From assembly GCA_034678405.1 (NCBI GenBank), contig JAXDBW010000017.1:1-14309 (forward strand): a stretch of 14,309 nt of DNA, read 5' to 3'. Shown one piece after another: positions 1 to 6,307 of the stretch. Below the pieces are notes generated by a model. The model did not search any database and was not told the DNA's origin. It saw only the letters and a program-made list of their open reading frames with translations. Source of the DNA: JAXDBW01 sp034678405 (lineage in GTDB: Bacteria; Patescibacteriota; Patescibacteriia; UBA10025; JAHIVO01). How positions within the stretch are numbered: the stretch's first letter is position 1; every line of letters begins with the position of its first letter. The position numbers and the translations under genes were made by a program.

Positions 1-9
1 ATTAATTAT

Positions 10-69
10 GTTAATCGGCTAGCGGCAGTCGTCCGAATAAGATCGAACGACTGTACGTTAATCGACTAG
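10..69. repeat. hairpin flanked by a 13-nt direct repeat, downstream of atpE
   Basis: A 13-nt direct repeat with one mismatch (GTTAATCGGCTAG at 10-22, GTTAATCGACTAG at 57-69) brackets an inverted repeat: CAGTCGT 26-32 pairs with ACGACTG 47-53, and CGA 34-36 pairs with TCG 43-45 beyond one mismatch, leaving a 6-nt loop. The second repeat copy contains the atpE stop codon. No T-run follows on either strand, so it is not a classic intrinsic terminator. A processing or attenuation hairpin between atpE and the next ATP synthase gene is possible but is inference. Confidence 0.5.
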
Positions 70-293
70 GCAACATTAATGCCGAATGCGATAACCAAGG
101 CGTAAATTGCGATAGCCTCGGCAAACGCCGCGACCAACAGCATCGGTACCAGGATTTTCCCGGCAGCCTCAGGATTGCGGCCGATCGACTCCATAGCTTT
201 GGCGCCGATTTTGCCGATGGCGAGGGCTGGAGCGATGCTCCCGATGCCGATCGCCAGTGCCTTGGCAAGCATGATCATGCCTGCTTCTGTCAT
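66..293 (-). CDS. atpE: F-type ATP synthase subunit c
   Basis: A 75-residue proteolipid that forms the rotating c-ring of the F0 motor in the cytoplasmic membrane. Helix 1 is about residues 6-32, the polar loop has the canonical RNP (39-41), and helix 2 (about 46-71) carries the ion-binding carboxylate Glu59 in AFAEAIAIY. The residues that align with the extra sodium ligands of Ilyobacter tartaricus subunit c (Gln32, Ser66) are Ile26 and Ala60 here, so proton coupling is more likely; that is inference from family knowledge. The usual Gly-x-Gly-x-Gly helix-packing motif is replaced by A21-x-A23-x-A25-x-G27. An AGGA SD lies about 8 nt upstream of the ATG. It follows atpB by 164 nt, the normal operon order. 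Identification is secure. Confidence 0.96.
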   Translation of the reverse strand: MTEAGMIMLAKALAIGIGSIAPALAIGKIGAKAMESIGRNPEAAGKILVPMLLVAAFAEAIAIYALVIAFGINVA

Positions 294-382
294 AATCGTA
301 TCCTTTCTTAATTCACGGTAACTACTACTCGACGGATTATTTTGAGTTTATTACGTCGGTGTGCCCCGCGTTATATTAATTA

Positions 383-462
383 ACAATTCTCAAATGCCAA
401 GCTCCAAATCGCTGAAACAAAATTGGAAATTGGAATTTGCTAATTGGTCATTGTCAATTAGT
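383..462. repeat. AT-rich intergenic repeat with a degenerate 7-nt period, atpB-atpE spacer
   Basis: Between atpE and atpB the plus strand carries six consecutive 7-nt units from 421 to 462. Three match AATTGG plus one base exactly (421, 428, 442) and three are diverged; the array overlaps the atpB stop codon at 458-460. A flanking stretch (383-420) is also AT-rich. From memory, similar AATTTGG/CCAATT-rich spacers recur in Patescibacteria genomes; this was not tested. The rest of the 164-nt spacer (294-382) holds the atpE SD and no clear promoter. Confidence 0.5.
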
Positions 463-1378
463 GCTCGTCTGCTTGAGCTGCCACACTGAAATACACCAAC
501 GTCAACATCGCAAAAATCAAAGCCTGTATCAAACCAACGATAATCTCCAGAAACATAAACGGAATCGGCAGGACAAAGGCAAACAGGACAGCCATTGAGG
601 CGAGGAGTACTTCACCAGCAAACACATTACCAAATAACCGAAACGAGAGTGAGGCAATTTTTGCCACCTCACCGATCACTTCGATTAAGCCAACGAAGAA
701 TTTGATTGGATTCACAAAAACCGCCGTAGGCTCTTTTTTGAGCTTGCCTGGAATCTCGACAAGCGCGTGGACATTGACGAATTTATTGAAATACTTCCAG
801 ATGCCCACCATGATAAACCCAAAAATATTTGAGGCAATGACTGCGAAGATGGCTAGCGCGAGAGTGGTATTCAGATCAGCGGTACCCCCCCGAAACAGCG
901 GGACAAATACCTCGTGTCCTTCGTGCACCTCAATAAATCCAATAGAGCCGATGCCAGGGATGAGGCCCAGCCAGTTATTGACCAGGATAAACAAAAACAT
1001 CCCAAATACAATCGGGAATATCTTTTGGGTAATTTTTCGGTCACCAGTGACGTTGTCTGCCAGATTCATGGCGCCATCTACCACGATTTCAAATGCGTTC
1101 TGAATGCCACGAGGAATACGTTTGACCTTGCGGCCAATGACGATTGCGAGAATAGCAATGAGAGCGACCGCCAGCCAGGAATTAATCAGGGAATTGGTAA
1201 TCGTAAAACCGCCAACCGAAGTGACGGGCTCGGCAAAGATAGTCGGATCATGAGAAATTTCTTCGTGGGTATCGGCTGGGGTGTCGTGTTCTGAGGCAGT
1301 CGTCTCCGCCGCACTAGAAGTGTGTTCTTCAGCCGCGGGGGCAGCGTTTTCAGCGATGGGATTGGTTGTTTCTGTCAT
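458..1378 (-). CDS. atpB: F-type ATP synthase subunit a
   Basis: The stator subunit of F0 that provides the two ion half-channels beside the c-ring. Length is 306 residues. The essential arginine is Arg247 in SLSFRLFGNVFAGE (244-256 region), with the conserved NNWLGLIP at 134-141 and the C-terminal IQALIFAMLTLVYFS helix at 284-298. Membrane helices begin near residue 66. The first 50 or so residues are an Ala/Glu/Thr/His-rich acidic tail with no counterpart in typical subunit a, and no internal start codon is available to remove it, so the ATG at 1378 is the only sensible start. That start lies 29 nt inside the end of the atpI-like gene, which suggests translational coupling; no clear SD is visible. 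Identification is secure and the role of the tail is unknown. Confidence 0.96.
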   Translation of the reverse strand: MTETTNPIAENAAPAAEEHTSSAAETTASEHDTPADTHEEISHDPTIFAEPVTSVGGFTITNSLINSWLAVALIAILAIVIGRKVKRIPRGIQNAFEIVVDGAMNLADNVTGDRKITQKIFPIVFGMFLFILVNNWLGLIPGIGSIGFIEVHEGHEVFVPLFRGGTADLNTTLALAIFAVIASNIFGFIMVGIWKYFNKFVNVHALVEIPGKLKKEPTAVFVNPIKFFVGLIEVIGEVAKIASLSFRLFGNVFAGEVLLASMAVLFAFVLPIPFMFLEIIVGLIQALIFAMLTLVYFSVAAQADEH

Positions 1379-1631
1379 TATTGTTTTGTGGTTGAGAATC
1401 CTTTTCGACTTCCTTCATATAGCGCGAACCGACCCGCACAACGCCGACCATGGTGATAATGACCGCCAATGCGGTCAGTCCGAGGAAGAACCACGGTGCA
1501 GTATCAAACCGTTGATCGAGCCAGCGACCGCCATACAGTGAGATGACGACCGGGGCCACGATCCAGCCGGTTATCTCGCCAAATACGGCAAGAGCGGGCT
1601 GCCACCAGGCTTTTTCATTTTCCTCGGCCAT
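1350..1631 (-). CDS. atpI: AtpI/AtpZ-like small membrane protein of the ATP synthase operon
   Basis: A 93-residue protein with two predicted membrane helices (about 13-33 and 47-68). The GGRWLDQRF loop at 34-42 followed by PWFFLGL resembles the Gly-rich GxxLD signature of the AtpZ/AtpI family (Pfam ATPase_gene1). These proteins are encoded first in many atp operons and have been linked to c-ring assembly or to Mg/Ca transport; which applies here cannot be told. The hydrophilic tail (KDSQPQNNNDRNN) overlaps the start of atpB by 29 nt. Position directly ahead of atpB supports the call. It is the first gene of the operon, with a candidate promoter about 100 nt upstream. Confidence 0.8.
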   Translation of the reverse strand: MAEENEKAWWQPALAVFGEITGWIVAPVVISLYGGRWLDQRFDTAPWFFLGLTALAVIITMVGVVRVGSRYMKEVEKDSQPQNNNDRNNQSHR

Positions 1632-1727
1632 GAGATGAAAAAATTATGAGTCAAAAAGGACGACAATCGGGCAATTATTTGCTAAGTGTAGAGAAAATTC
1701 TGCAAAATATGCCTCAGATTGGCCTTT

Positions 1728-1756
1728 ATACTAGTACAATACATATAATAAATCAA
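1728..1756 (-). promoter_or_regulatory. candidate sigma70-like promoter of the ATP synthase operon
   Basis: On the minus strand TTGATT (1756-1751) is followed after 17 nt by TAGTAT (1733-1728). The -35 matches 4 of 6 consensus bases and the -10 also 4 of 6, with optimal spacing. It would give a leader of about 90 nt before the atpI-like ATG at 1631. Overlapping AT-rich alternatives exist in the same stretch, so the exact site is uncertain. Confidence 0.4.
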
Positions 1757-1831
1757 GCCCCCAGCTTTTTCAAAACGGCCAATAAGTCCTTTTTTGGCTA
1801 AGACAAGGATAATCATTTTTCGCAAGAGAGA

Positions 1832-1860
1832 TTGACGGATAGAGCGGCGCTCGATATGGT
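1832..1860 (+). promoter_or_regulatory. candidate sigma70-like promoter for the 1900-2370 gene
   Basis: TTGACG (1832-1837), 17-nt spacer, TATGGT (1855-1860): 5 of 6 and 4 of 6 matches with ideal spacing. The predicted transcript starts near 1867, giving a leader of about 33 nt that contains the GGAGG SD at 1890-1894. It diverges from the ATP synthase promoter on the other strand. Confidence 0.55.
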
Positions 1861-1899
1861 GTTAATAACTTCGGTAACTTTTCTCAAATGGAGGCTTTC

Positions 1900-2370
1900 A
1901 TGCTCTTTCGACACCCGCTGGTACGATGGACTGTCTGCGTGTCCGGTGCACTCGCACTAGTTTTTGCCTTTCCCCTAGCTCTCCTGCTGCCATATGCTGG
2001 CTATATCTTCTACGCAATAGTTACGTCGCTCGCCCTCTGGCTGGCCTGGAGACTAGGCAAGCGACAGGCAGCTCCTGCCACCAGATTATCGCAGCTCATC
2101 CATGAACCCGGTGGTGCCACCACCATGGAATTTGATATCGTAGAAGTAGACGGCAGCACCCGAGTGAGTATCACGATCAATGGGATGCTGCTCCCGACAG
2201 ACGAATGGCCACTGGCCACCGGTGATGACATTAGGATGCACGACCTGACCACGACCCCAACCCATTTCATGGTACGTATGCATACCTATCTGCATCATCG
2301 GCTGTGCCTGGTGACCACGCTCAAATTTGACAAGGCGCTCGTCACCCCATCGTCCAGCACATCAGCCTGA
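1900..2370 (+). CDS. hypothetical two-helix membrane protein with soluble C-terminal domain
   Basis: Not recognised. The 156-residue product starts at the ATG at 1900, chosen because GGAGG sits 5 nt upstream; an in-frame ATG at 1888 would place the SD inside the gene. Two hydrophobic segments (about 10-28 and 31-50) form a hairpin, followed by a basic RLGKRQ suggesting a cytoplasmic C-terminus. Residues 75-147 look like a small beta-rich domain with an FDIVEVDGSTRVSITING core and several His residues (HDL, HFM, MHTYLHH). It has its own promoter and intrinsic terminator and lies between two minus-strand operons, so it is probably a monocistronic ORFan. No function is proposed. Confidence 0.75.
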   Translation: MLFRHPLVRWTVCVSGALALVFAFPLALLLPYAGYIFYAIVTSLALWLAWRLGKRQAAPATRLSQLIHEPGGATTMEFDIVEVDGSTRVSITINGMLLPTDEWPLATGDDIRMHDLTTTPTHFMVRMHTYLHHRLCLVTTLKFDKALVTPSSSTSA

Positions 2371-2411
2371 AACCCACCCTGCCATCGGACGGCGCGGTGG
2401 GTTTGTTTTTT
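2370..2411 (+). terminator. intrinsic terminator of the 1900-2370 gene
   Basis: AAACCCACC (2370-2378) pairs perfectly with GGTGGGTTT (2396-2404), followed by G and a run of Ts (2406-2411). On the opposite strand the same hairpin is not followed by a T-run, so it mainly serves the plus-strand gene, whose stop codon it abuts. Confidence 0.85.
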
Positions 2412-2417
2412 ATATCA

Positions 2418-3608
2418 TTAATCCCGGAAGAGAATCCCCACTTTGGAGTAAATCTTGCTCGCAACGACGATGCCTAAACCGGCAAATACCACGAGGGTCG
2501 CGACGGTGATGCCGATATGGGTCCAGTCATATGTCCCGAGAAGTACTTCTTTGATAACGAAGACGGCATTCATACCGGGCACAGCGAAAAATGCCAGACT
2601 GGGCTTGAAGCTCGGTAACGAGTTGGCTATCCCGACGGGCAATACCGCCAGGATATAGAACGGCGAAATATAATTTTGTGCTTCTTTGTAGCTTTTGGCA
2701 AAAATTGCGACGGAGAGTAATAACCCAGAGAACATGACCGCCAGGATAATACCAATCACCAGCATGATCGCAATGGCTGCGGGACTCAGATCAATCGTCA
2801 GTGTACCCATGCCGAGGTCGGGCGTATAGAGAGCGAACGCGATACTCATCGATACTAGTGATAAGATAATGGTCATACTCGCCATGGTAGTCACGGCGAG
2901 GTATTTCCCCATCACAATGCGAAAACGCGAGAGTGGCGCCAGCAGGAGTGCTTCGAGTGTCTTACGTTCTTTCTCCCCGGCGGACACATCAATAGCCACA
3001 TACATGCCACCCACGATAGCGAAAATAACGATAAACATCGGCAGTAGCAGTCCGATGAAGAATCCTCCCCGCTCCTCCGCGGTAGAAATATCCTCGGGAG
3101 TTATGGCAACACCCTGGATGATACTCGGGTCAATCCCCTGTGCCATGAGTCGCCCGGTGCCGATTTGCTGACTAAAGATGGCGAGTGTGGTCTGGACTTT
3201 TTGCCCGGCCGTAGCCGAGTCGAGATTTGACGATTTACTATATACAGTCACGACGGGTGACTCATCACTGGCCAACTGCATTTCAAAATCGGCCGGAATG
3301 GCCAGGTATGCCCCGATGGTTCCATTGTCGATCTCCTGAGCATACGTCTCGGGTGCGATTTCTTTCAGTTCAATCTTCGGCTGCTGGGAGAGAAAGTCTA
3401 CCAGTGTCGGCGCCTCGGTCAGTGATGCAATCCCAATCACCGCGGTTTTTTCTTCTGTTTGCTTGACTTGATACTCTTGGAGTTTAAATGTCCCGATGAG
3501 AATCACCGGCATGAGAATCACCGGCATGAGTAATGCTGTCATGAGCGTCCGGCGATCACGGAAGTTGTCGATGAGTTCTTTTTTCCAGACAATAAATATT
3601 TCTCGCAT
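2418..3608 (-). CDS. natB: ABC-2 type permease, NatB-like
   Basis: Membrane subunit of an ABC exporter paired with the ATPase encoded immediately upstream. Length is 396 residues. One N-terminal helix (about 21-41) is followed by a large extracytoplasmic domain (about 42-182) and then roughly five helices starting near 183, 236, 276, 314 and 366, the NatB/ABC-2 layout. The family hallmark GEKERKTLEALLLAPLSR lies at 211-228 in the cytoplasmic coupling region. NatAB of Bacillus exports sodium; the substrate here cannot be read from sequence. The start is 1 nt after the natA stop, indicating tight co-translation. TM1 contains an exact 15-bp tandem duplication encoding MPVILMPVIL (residues 28-37). 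Confidence 0.9.
   Translation of the reverse strand: MREIFIVWKKELIDNFRDRRTLMTALLMPVILMPVILIGTFKLQEYQVKQTEEKTAVIGIASLTEAPTLVDFLSQQPKIELKEIAPETYAQEIDNGTIGAYLAIPADFEMQLASDESPVVTVYSKSSNLDSATAGQKVQTTLAIFSQQIGTGRLMAQGIDPSIIQGVAITPEDISTAEERGGFFIGLLLPMFIVIFAIVGGMYVAIDVSAGEKERKTLEALLLAPLSRFRIVMGKYLAVTTMASMTIILSLVSMSIAFALYTPDLGMGTLTIDLSPAAIAIMLVIGIILAVMFSGLLLSVAIFAKSYKEAQNYISPFYILAVLPVGIANSLPSFKPSLAFFAVPGMNAVFVIKEVLLGTYDWTHIGITVATLVVFAGLGIVVASKIYSKVGILFRD
3496..3530. repeat. 15-bp perfect tandem repeat inside natB
   Basis: ATGAGAATCACCGGC occurs twice head to tail (3496-3510, 3511-3525), followed by a further 5 matching bases to 3530. It is in frame, encoding MPVIL twice in the first membrane helix of the NatB-like permease, and looks like a recent replication-slippage duplication. 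Confidence 0.9.
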
Positions 3609-3609
3609 A

Positions 3610-4584
3610 TTATTTCTTCTTCATCATATATTTCCCAGCTAACGCCCCGAGGATCCCGAGACCAATCAACACGTAGCTGACAATCTTCCCTGTCTCACCA
3701 AATAGCTCTGCTGCTTGGATAATGGCGCCGGCTACTACAAGTACTGCCCCCGCGTACCGGACAACGTTCGACGAGAGCTTCATCCCTGGCATATTCAGTG
3801 ACGGTTTGCCTTTCTGGGCGTCGCGGAGCTGTTTCTCCTCGGCCATGCGTTCGGCTTCAAAGGCCGCTTCATCCCCCACGATATGGGTAAATGCCGCTTC
3901 GAGAGTGTCCTGACCTGTCTGGGTCTTGAGTTCATCGATGCTGCCAGTAGCGACCACCTTACCCCGATGAATGATGGTTACTCGATCACAGAGTTTCTCC
4001 GCGTCAAACATGTCATGGGTAGAGAGAACGACCAGTTTGCCCATATCCCGTGCCTGCTGCATGAAATTGATGACTGTCTGTGCCGCCAGCACATCGAGTC
4101 CAGCGGTCGGCTCGTCAAAAATTATCACTTTCGGATCATGAATAATAGAGCGGCCAATGGCTACCTTCTGCTTCATACCAGTCGAGAACTTACCCGCTCG
4201 GCGGTCGGCGAAGCGCTCCATATGCAGCAGTGTGATGACCTCTGCGATACGATCCTCAAGCTGCTGCCCCTGCATACCATACAGCTGCCCGAAATACCGC
4301 AGATTCTCCCGGGCGGTAAACCGGTCATAGAGCCCGATCTCCGCGGTCAGGACTCCAATCGTCTGGCGCACCGCTTCGTCATCAGTGGTGATATCATGTC
4401 CATCAATAGTCGCCGTACCATCGGTCGCTTCGAGGACAGTTGCGAGGACGCGCAGCGTGGTAGTCTTACCCGCACCGTTTGGCCCGAGTAACCCAAAAAT
4501 TTCCCCTGCCCGCGCCTCAAAGGACACGTGGTCAACGGCCGTGAAATCACCAAACTTCTTTGTGAGATTTTTTACGGAGAGCAT
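3610..4584 (-). CDS. natA: ABC transporter ATP-binding protein, NatA-like, with C-terminal membrane tail
   Basis: ATPase subunit powering the NatB-like permease. Walker A GPNGAGKT at 34-41, signature FSTGMKQK at 133-140 (the NatA form of LSGGQ), Walker B KVIIFDEP at 152-159 with catalytic Glu158, D-loop near AGLD, switch His190 in STHD. The Q-loop glutamine is not apparent (VLTAEIGLYDR), as I recall for NatA-type proteins. A normal NatA ends near residue 240; this one runs to 324, adding a charged linker (about 240-272) and two predicted membrane helices (about 274-294 and 301-317) ending in KYMMKKK. The ATPase may therefore be membrane-tethered. The start ATG overlaps the upstream gene's stop by one base (TAATG). 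ATPase call secure; tail function unknown. Confidence 0.92.
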   Translation of the reverse strand: MLSVKNLTKKFGDFTAVDHVSFEARAGEIFGLLGPNGAGKTTTLRVLATVLEATDGTATIDGHDITTDDEAVRQTIGVLTAEIGLYDRFTARENLRYFGQLYGMQGQQLEDRIAEVITLLHMERFADRRAGKFSTGMKQKVAIGRSIIHDPKVIIFDEPTAGLDVLAAQTVINFMQQARDMGKLVVLSTHDMFDAEKLCDRVTIIHRGKVVATGSIDELKTQTGQDTLEAAFTHIVGDEAAFEAERMAEEKQLRDAQKGKPSLNMPGMKLSSNVVRYAGAVLVVAGAIIQAAELFGETGKIVSYVLIGLGILGALAGKYMMKKK

Positions 4585-4928
4585 TATTTTTCTCGAGGTT
4601 GATCTTCGTTATTAAATGCTGTGCTTGAGTATATTTTTCTATGAATTAGCACGTATACGCCTGCCGAACCAAATGCTAAACTCAAGGTAAGATAATCGAT
4701 AGGGATAATTCTTCGTGACAACGCACATCCAAGTAACTCGCATGACCCGCAGATTGGTGCGCCCTGATATTTTTCTTGACTTCTTTTTATTTCCTGGATG
4801 ACACCGGAGCCAACCGTCCATCCGTCGTTGCAAACGCAGCATCCGGGCTCCCAATATTGAATCTGAGTCACTAAAACTATTCCTGCTACACCTATAGCTA
4901 ATAAGACTACCCCCAATGTCTTTTTCAT
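4584..4928 (-). CDS. hypothetical six-cysteine small membrane protein
   Basis: Not recognised. 114 residues with a start signal-like or membrane helix (about 4-24), a segment outside the membrane core (25-76) and a second helix (about 78-95). The middle segment has two Cys clusters: C30, C31, C33 in GCCVCNDG and C60, C63, C68 in ICGSCELLGC. That pattern could bind metal or Fe-S or form disulfides. The gene is physically locked into the operon: its ATG directly abuts the rmuC stop (TAAATG), with GGAG about 8 nt upstream, and its TAA overlaps the natA ATG. The DNA looks more AT-rich than its neighbours. A role with the NatAB exporter is only a positional inference. Confidence 0.75.
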   Translation of the reverse strand: MKKTLGVVLLAIGVAGIVLVTQIQYWEPGCCVCNDGWTVGSGVIQEIKRSQEKYQGAPICGSCELLGCALSRRIIPIDYLTLSLAFGSAGVYVLIHRKIYSSTAFNNEDQPREK

Positions 4929-5999
4929 TTATTCATCTCCTTGTGGCTTCGAGAGTTCCATCGGCTCGACGCCGCCACCCTTTTCCGCAATCTTCACCAC
5001 ATCTTTGTCAATTTTCTTAAACTCTTTGTACGCACTATTGTACGTATTCACCGCCGTCCCGAGATGCTGACCGAGTTTCTGCAAATAACTATCATAGCTC
5101 ATGATATGCTTCGACAGCGCTTCGACATTCTTGCGAATCTCCTTGGCCGATTCCTCGATCTGCATCGCGCGGAGACCCTGTAGTACTGTCTGGAGATATG
5201 CGAGGAATGACGTGGGTGACACAATGACCACGTGCTTCTCCTTAAACGCGTACTCAATCAAATCACGGGTCGCTACTTTGACCGCCCCGACTTTATTCAC
5301 CAGGAGGTCATAGTAGATCGCCTCGGACGGAATAAACATAAAGGCGAACTCCATAGTGTTCTCCGTCGGGCGGACATATTTTGACGTTTCGTCGATACGA
5401 TTCTTGAGATCCTGCTTAAACGCTTTCTCCAATGACTCACGCATCGAGTCGTTATCCGCCTCGAGGATGCGCTGATAATTCTCGAGTGAAAACTTAGAAT
5501 CGACCGGGATAACTTTATCTTTGACGAAGACGACGGCATCCACGATCTCGCCGTCCTTAAATTTGTACTGCATCTGGTAGGAATTCGGGGGGAGGACATT
5601 CTTCAGTGTTTCCTCGAGATAATACTCCCCCAAGACGCCCCGCTGCTTCGGATTCGTCAGGGTCTCCTGGAGCTGTTTCAGCTGATCGGAGAATCCGAGC
5701 ACCTGTCTATTCGTCTCATCCAATTTCGTGAGGCGCTCGGTAACATGTTGGACGATCTTGGCTGACTCGCCGAATTGCTGTTGGATAGCCTTGGTCGAAT
5801 CAGCAAGTTTGCTGTCCATCGTCTTGGTCAAATCAGCACTGTGCTGATTGAGCTGAGCAATGCGTTCCTCGAGCCGAACCATTTTTTCGTGTAAATCTTT
5901 GTCCACGCCAATGGTACCATTGCCTGTGCGCATGGAAAAATAAATCGACAATATGCCGACCAGGATAAGCGCTCCGATAATGATAGTGACGATGTCCAT
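4929..5999 (-). CDS. rmuC: RmuC family DNA recombination-limiting protein
   Basis: RmuC proteins contain a nuclease-like fold and limit recombination at inverted repeats in E. coli. This 356-residue member has an N-terminal membrane anchor (about 4-21), a long coiled coil (about 34-115) and the RmuC core with RGVLGEYYLEETL (120-132), IPVDSKFSLENYQR (164-177) and FIPSEA (222-227). The conserved acidic and lysine residues (E125, D167, K169) fit a PD-(D/E)xK-like site. It is shorter than E. coli RmuC, mainly in the coiled coil and tail. It is the first gene of a four-gene operon. The ATG at 5999 has no well-placed SD, but a TACAAT box ends 7 nt upstream, so a leaderless mRNA is likely. Confidence 0.93.
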   Translation of the reverse strand: MDIVTIIIGALILVGILSIYFSMRTGNGTIGVDKDLHEKMVRLEERIAQLNQHSADLTKTMDSKLADSTKAIQQQFGESAKIVQHVTERLTKLDETNRQVLGFSDQLKQLQETLTNPKQRGVLGEYYLEETLKNVLPPNSYQMQYKFKDGEIVDAVVFVKDKVIPVDSKFSLENYQRILEADNDSMRESLEKAFKQDLKNRIDETSKYVRPTENTMEFAFMFIPSEAIYYDLLVNKVGAVKVATRDLIEYAFKEKHVVIVSPTSFLAYLQTVLQGLRAMQIEESAKEIRKNVEALSKHIMSYDSYLQKLGQHLGTAVNTYNSAYKEFKKIDKDVVKIAEKGGGVEPMELSKPQGDE

Positions 6000-6006
6000 A
6001 TCCGAT

Positions 6007-6035
6007 ATTGTACTCCATTTCGGTCAGGAAAACAA
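6007..6035 (-). promoter_or_regulatory. candidate promoter of the rmuC operon, predicted leaderless
   Basis: On the minus strand TACAAT (6012-6007, 5 of 6) follows a weak TTGTTT (6035-6030) after 17 nt. The predicted start of transcription, about 7 nt beyond the -10, falls at the rmuC ATG (5999). Confidence 0.5.
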
Positions 6036-6078
6036 TCGATCTGCACTAAGGCTAGCGCAATCTTCTTAATAATAACAG

Positions 6079-6087
6079 TTATCCACA
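6079..6087 (+). promoter_or_regulatory. consensus DnaA box
   Basis: TTATCCACA matches the high-affinity E. coli DnaA box exactly. It lies 9 nt upstream of the -35 of the small-RNA promoter, between two divergent promoters. Only one copy is seen, so it is a possible DnaA regulatory site and not an origin. Confidence 0.45.
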
Positions 6088-6096
6088 ATGCCCCTC

Positions 6097-6125
6097 TTCA
6101 CCCTGCATCAAAAAAGATGTATACT
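6097..6125 (+). promoter_or_regulatory. sigma70-like promoter of the G-depleted RNA
   Basis: TTCACC (6097-6102, 4 of 6), a 17-nt spacer, TATACT (6120-6125, 5 of 6). Transcription should begin near 6132. There is no plus-strand protein gene downstream before the terminator at 6271-6307. Confidence 0.65.
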
Positions 6126-6131
6126 CAAAGT

Positions 6132-6307
6132 ACTTACACATCCCACACACACTTTTTTCCAAACACAAACACAACACCACAAACCAAACACACTCTCTCA
6201 CAACTTCATCTCGCTCTTTCCCTCTTACATCTACACTTAATTCGCTCATTCTCTCTTTATATAAATTTTCGGCCTCACGCATATGCGTCGAGGCCTCCTT
6301 TTTTTTT
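6132..6307 (+). ncRNA. predicted small RNA, C/A/U-rich and nearly G-free
   Basis: A transcription unit of about 175 nt defined by a good promoter (6097-6125) and a strong intrinsic terminator (6271-6307). In the 140 nt from 6131 to 6270 I count 2 G against about 50 C, so the body can form almost no internal Watson-Crick or G-U pairs and must be single-stranded. It contains CA-repeat stretches and pyrimidine runs such as CTCTCTC and CCCTCTT, which are complementary to purine-rich SD-like sequence. The reading frame crossing it runs through the terminator and has a meaningless composition, so it is not a protein gene. I do not recognise a known RNA family. A regulatory or sponge RNA is an inference. 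Confidence 0.6.
6271..6307 (+). terminator. intrinsic terminator of the G-depleted RNA
   Basis: GGCCTC (6271-6276) pairs with GAGGCC (6290-6295); inside, ACGC pairs with GCGT around an ATAT loop, with one bulged C at 6289. TCC and nine Ts follow (6299-6307). It carries most of the G residues of the transcript. Confidence 0.88.

Noticed and set aside
1740..1830. Possible riboswitch-like structure between the divergent promoters
   Set aside because: Only a weak GCCAA/TTGGC pairing is visible, with no conserved aptamer core.
3883..4491. 202-codon plus-strand frame
   Set aside because: Antisense to the conserved NatA ATPase domain; no SD or recognisable domain.
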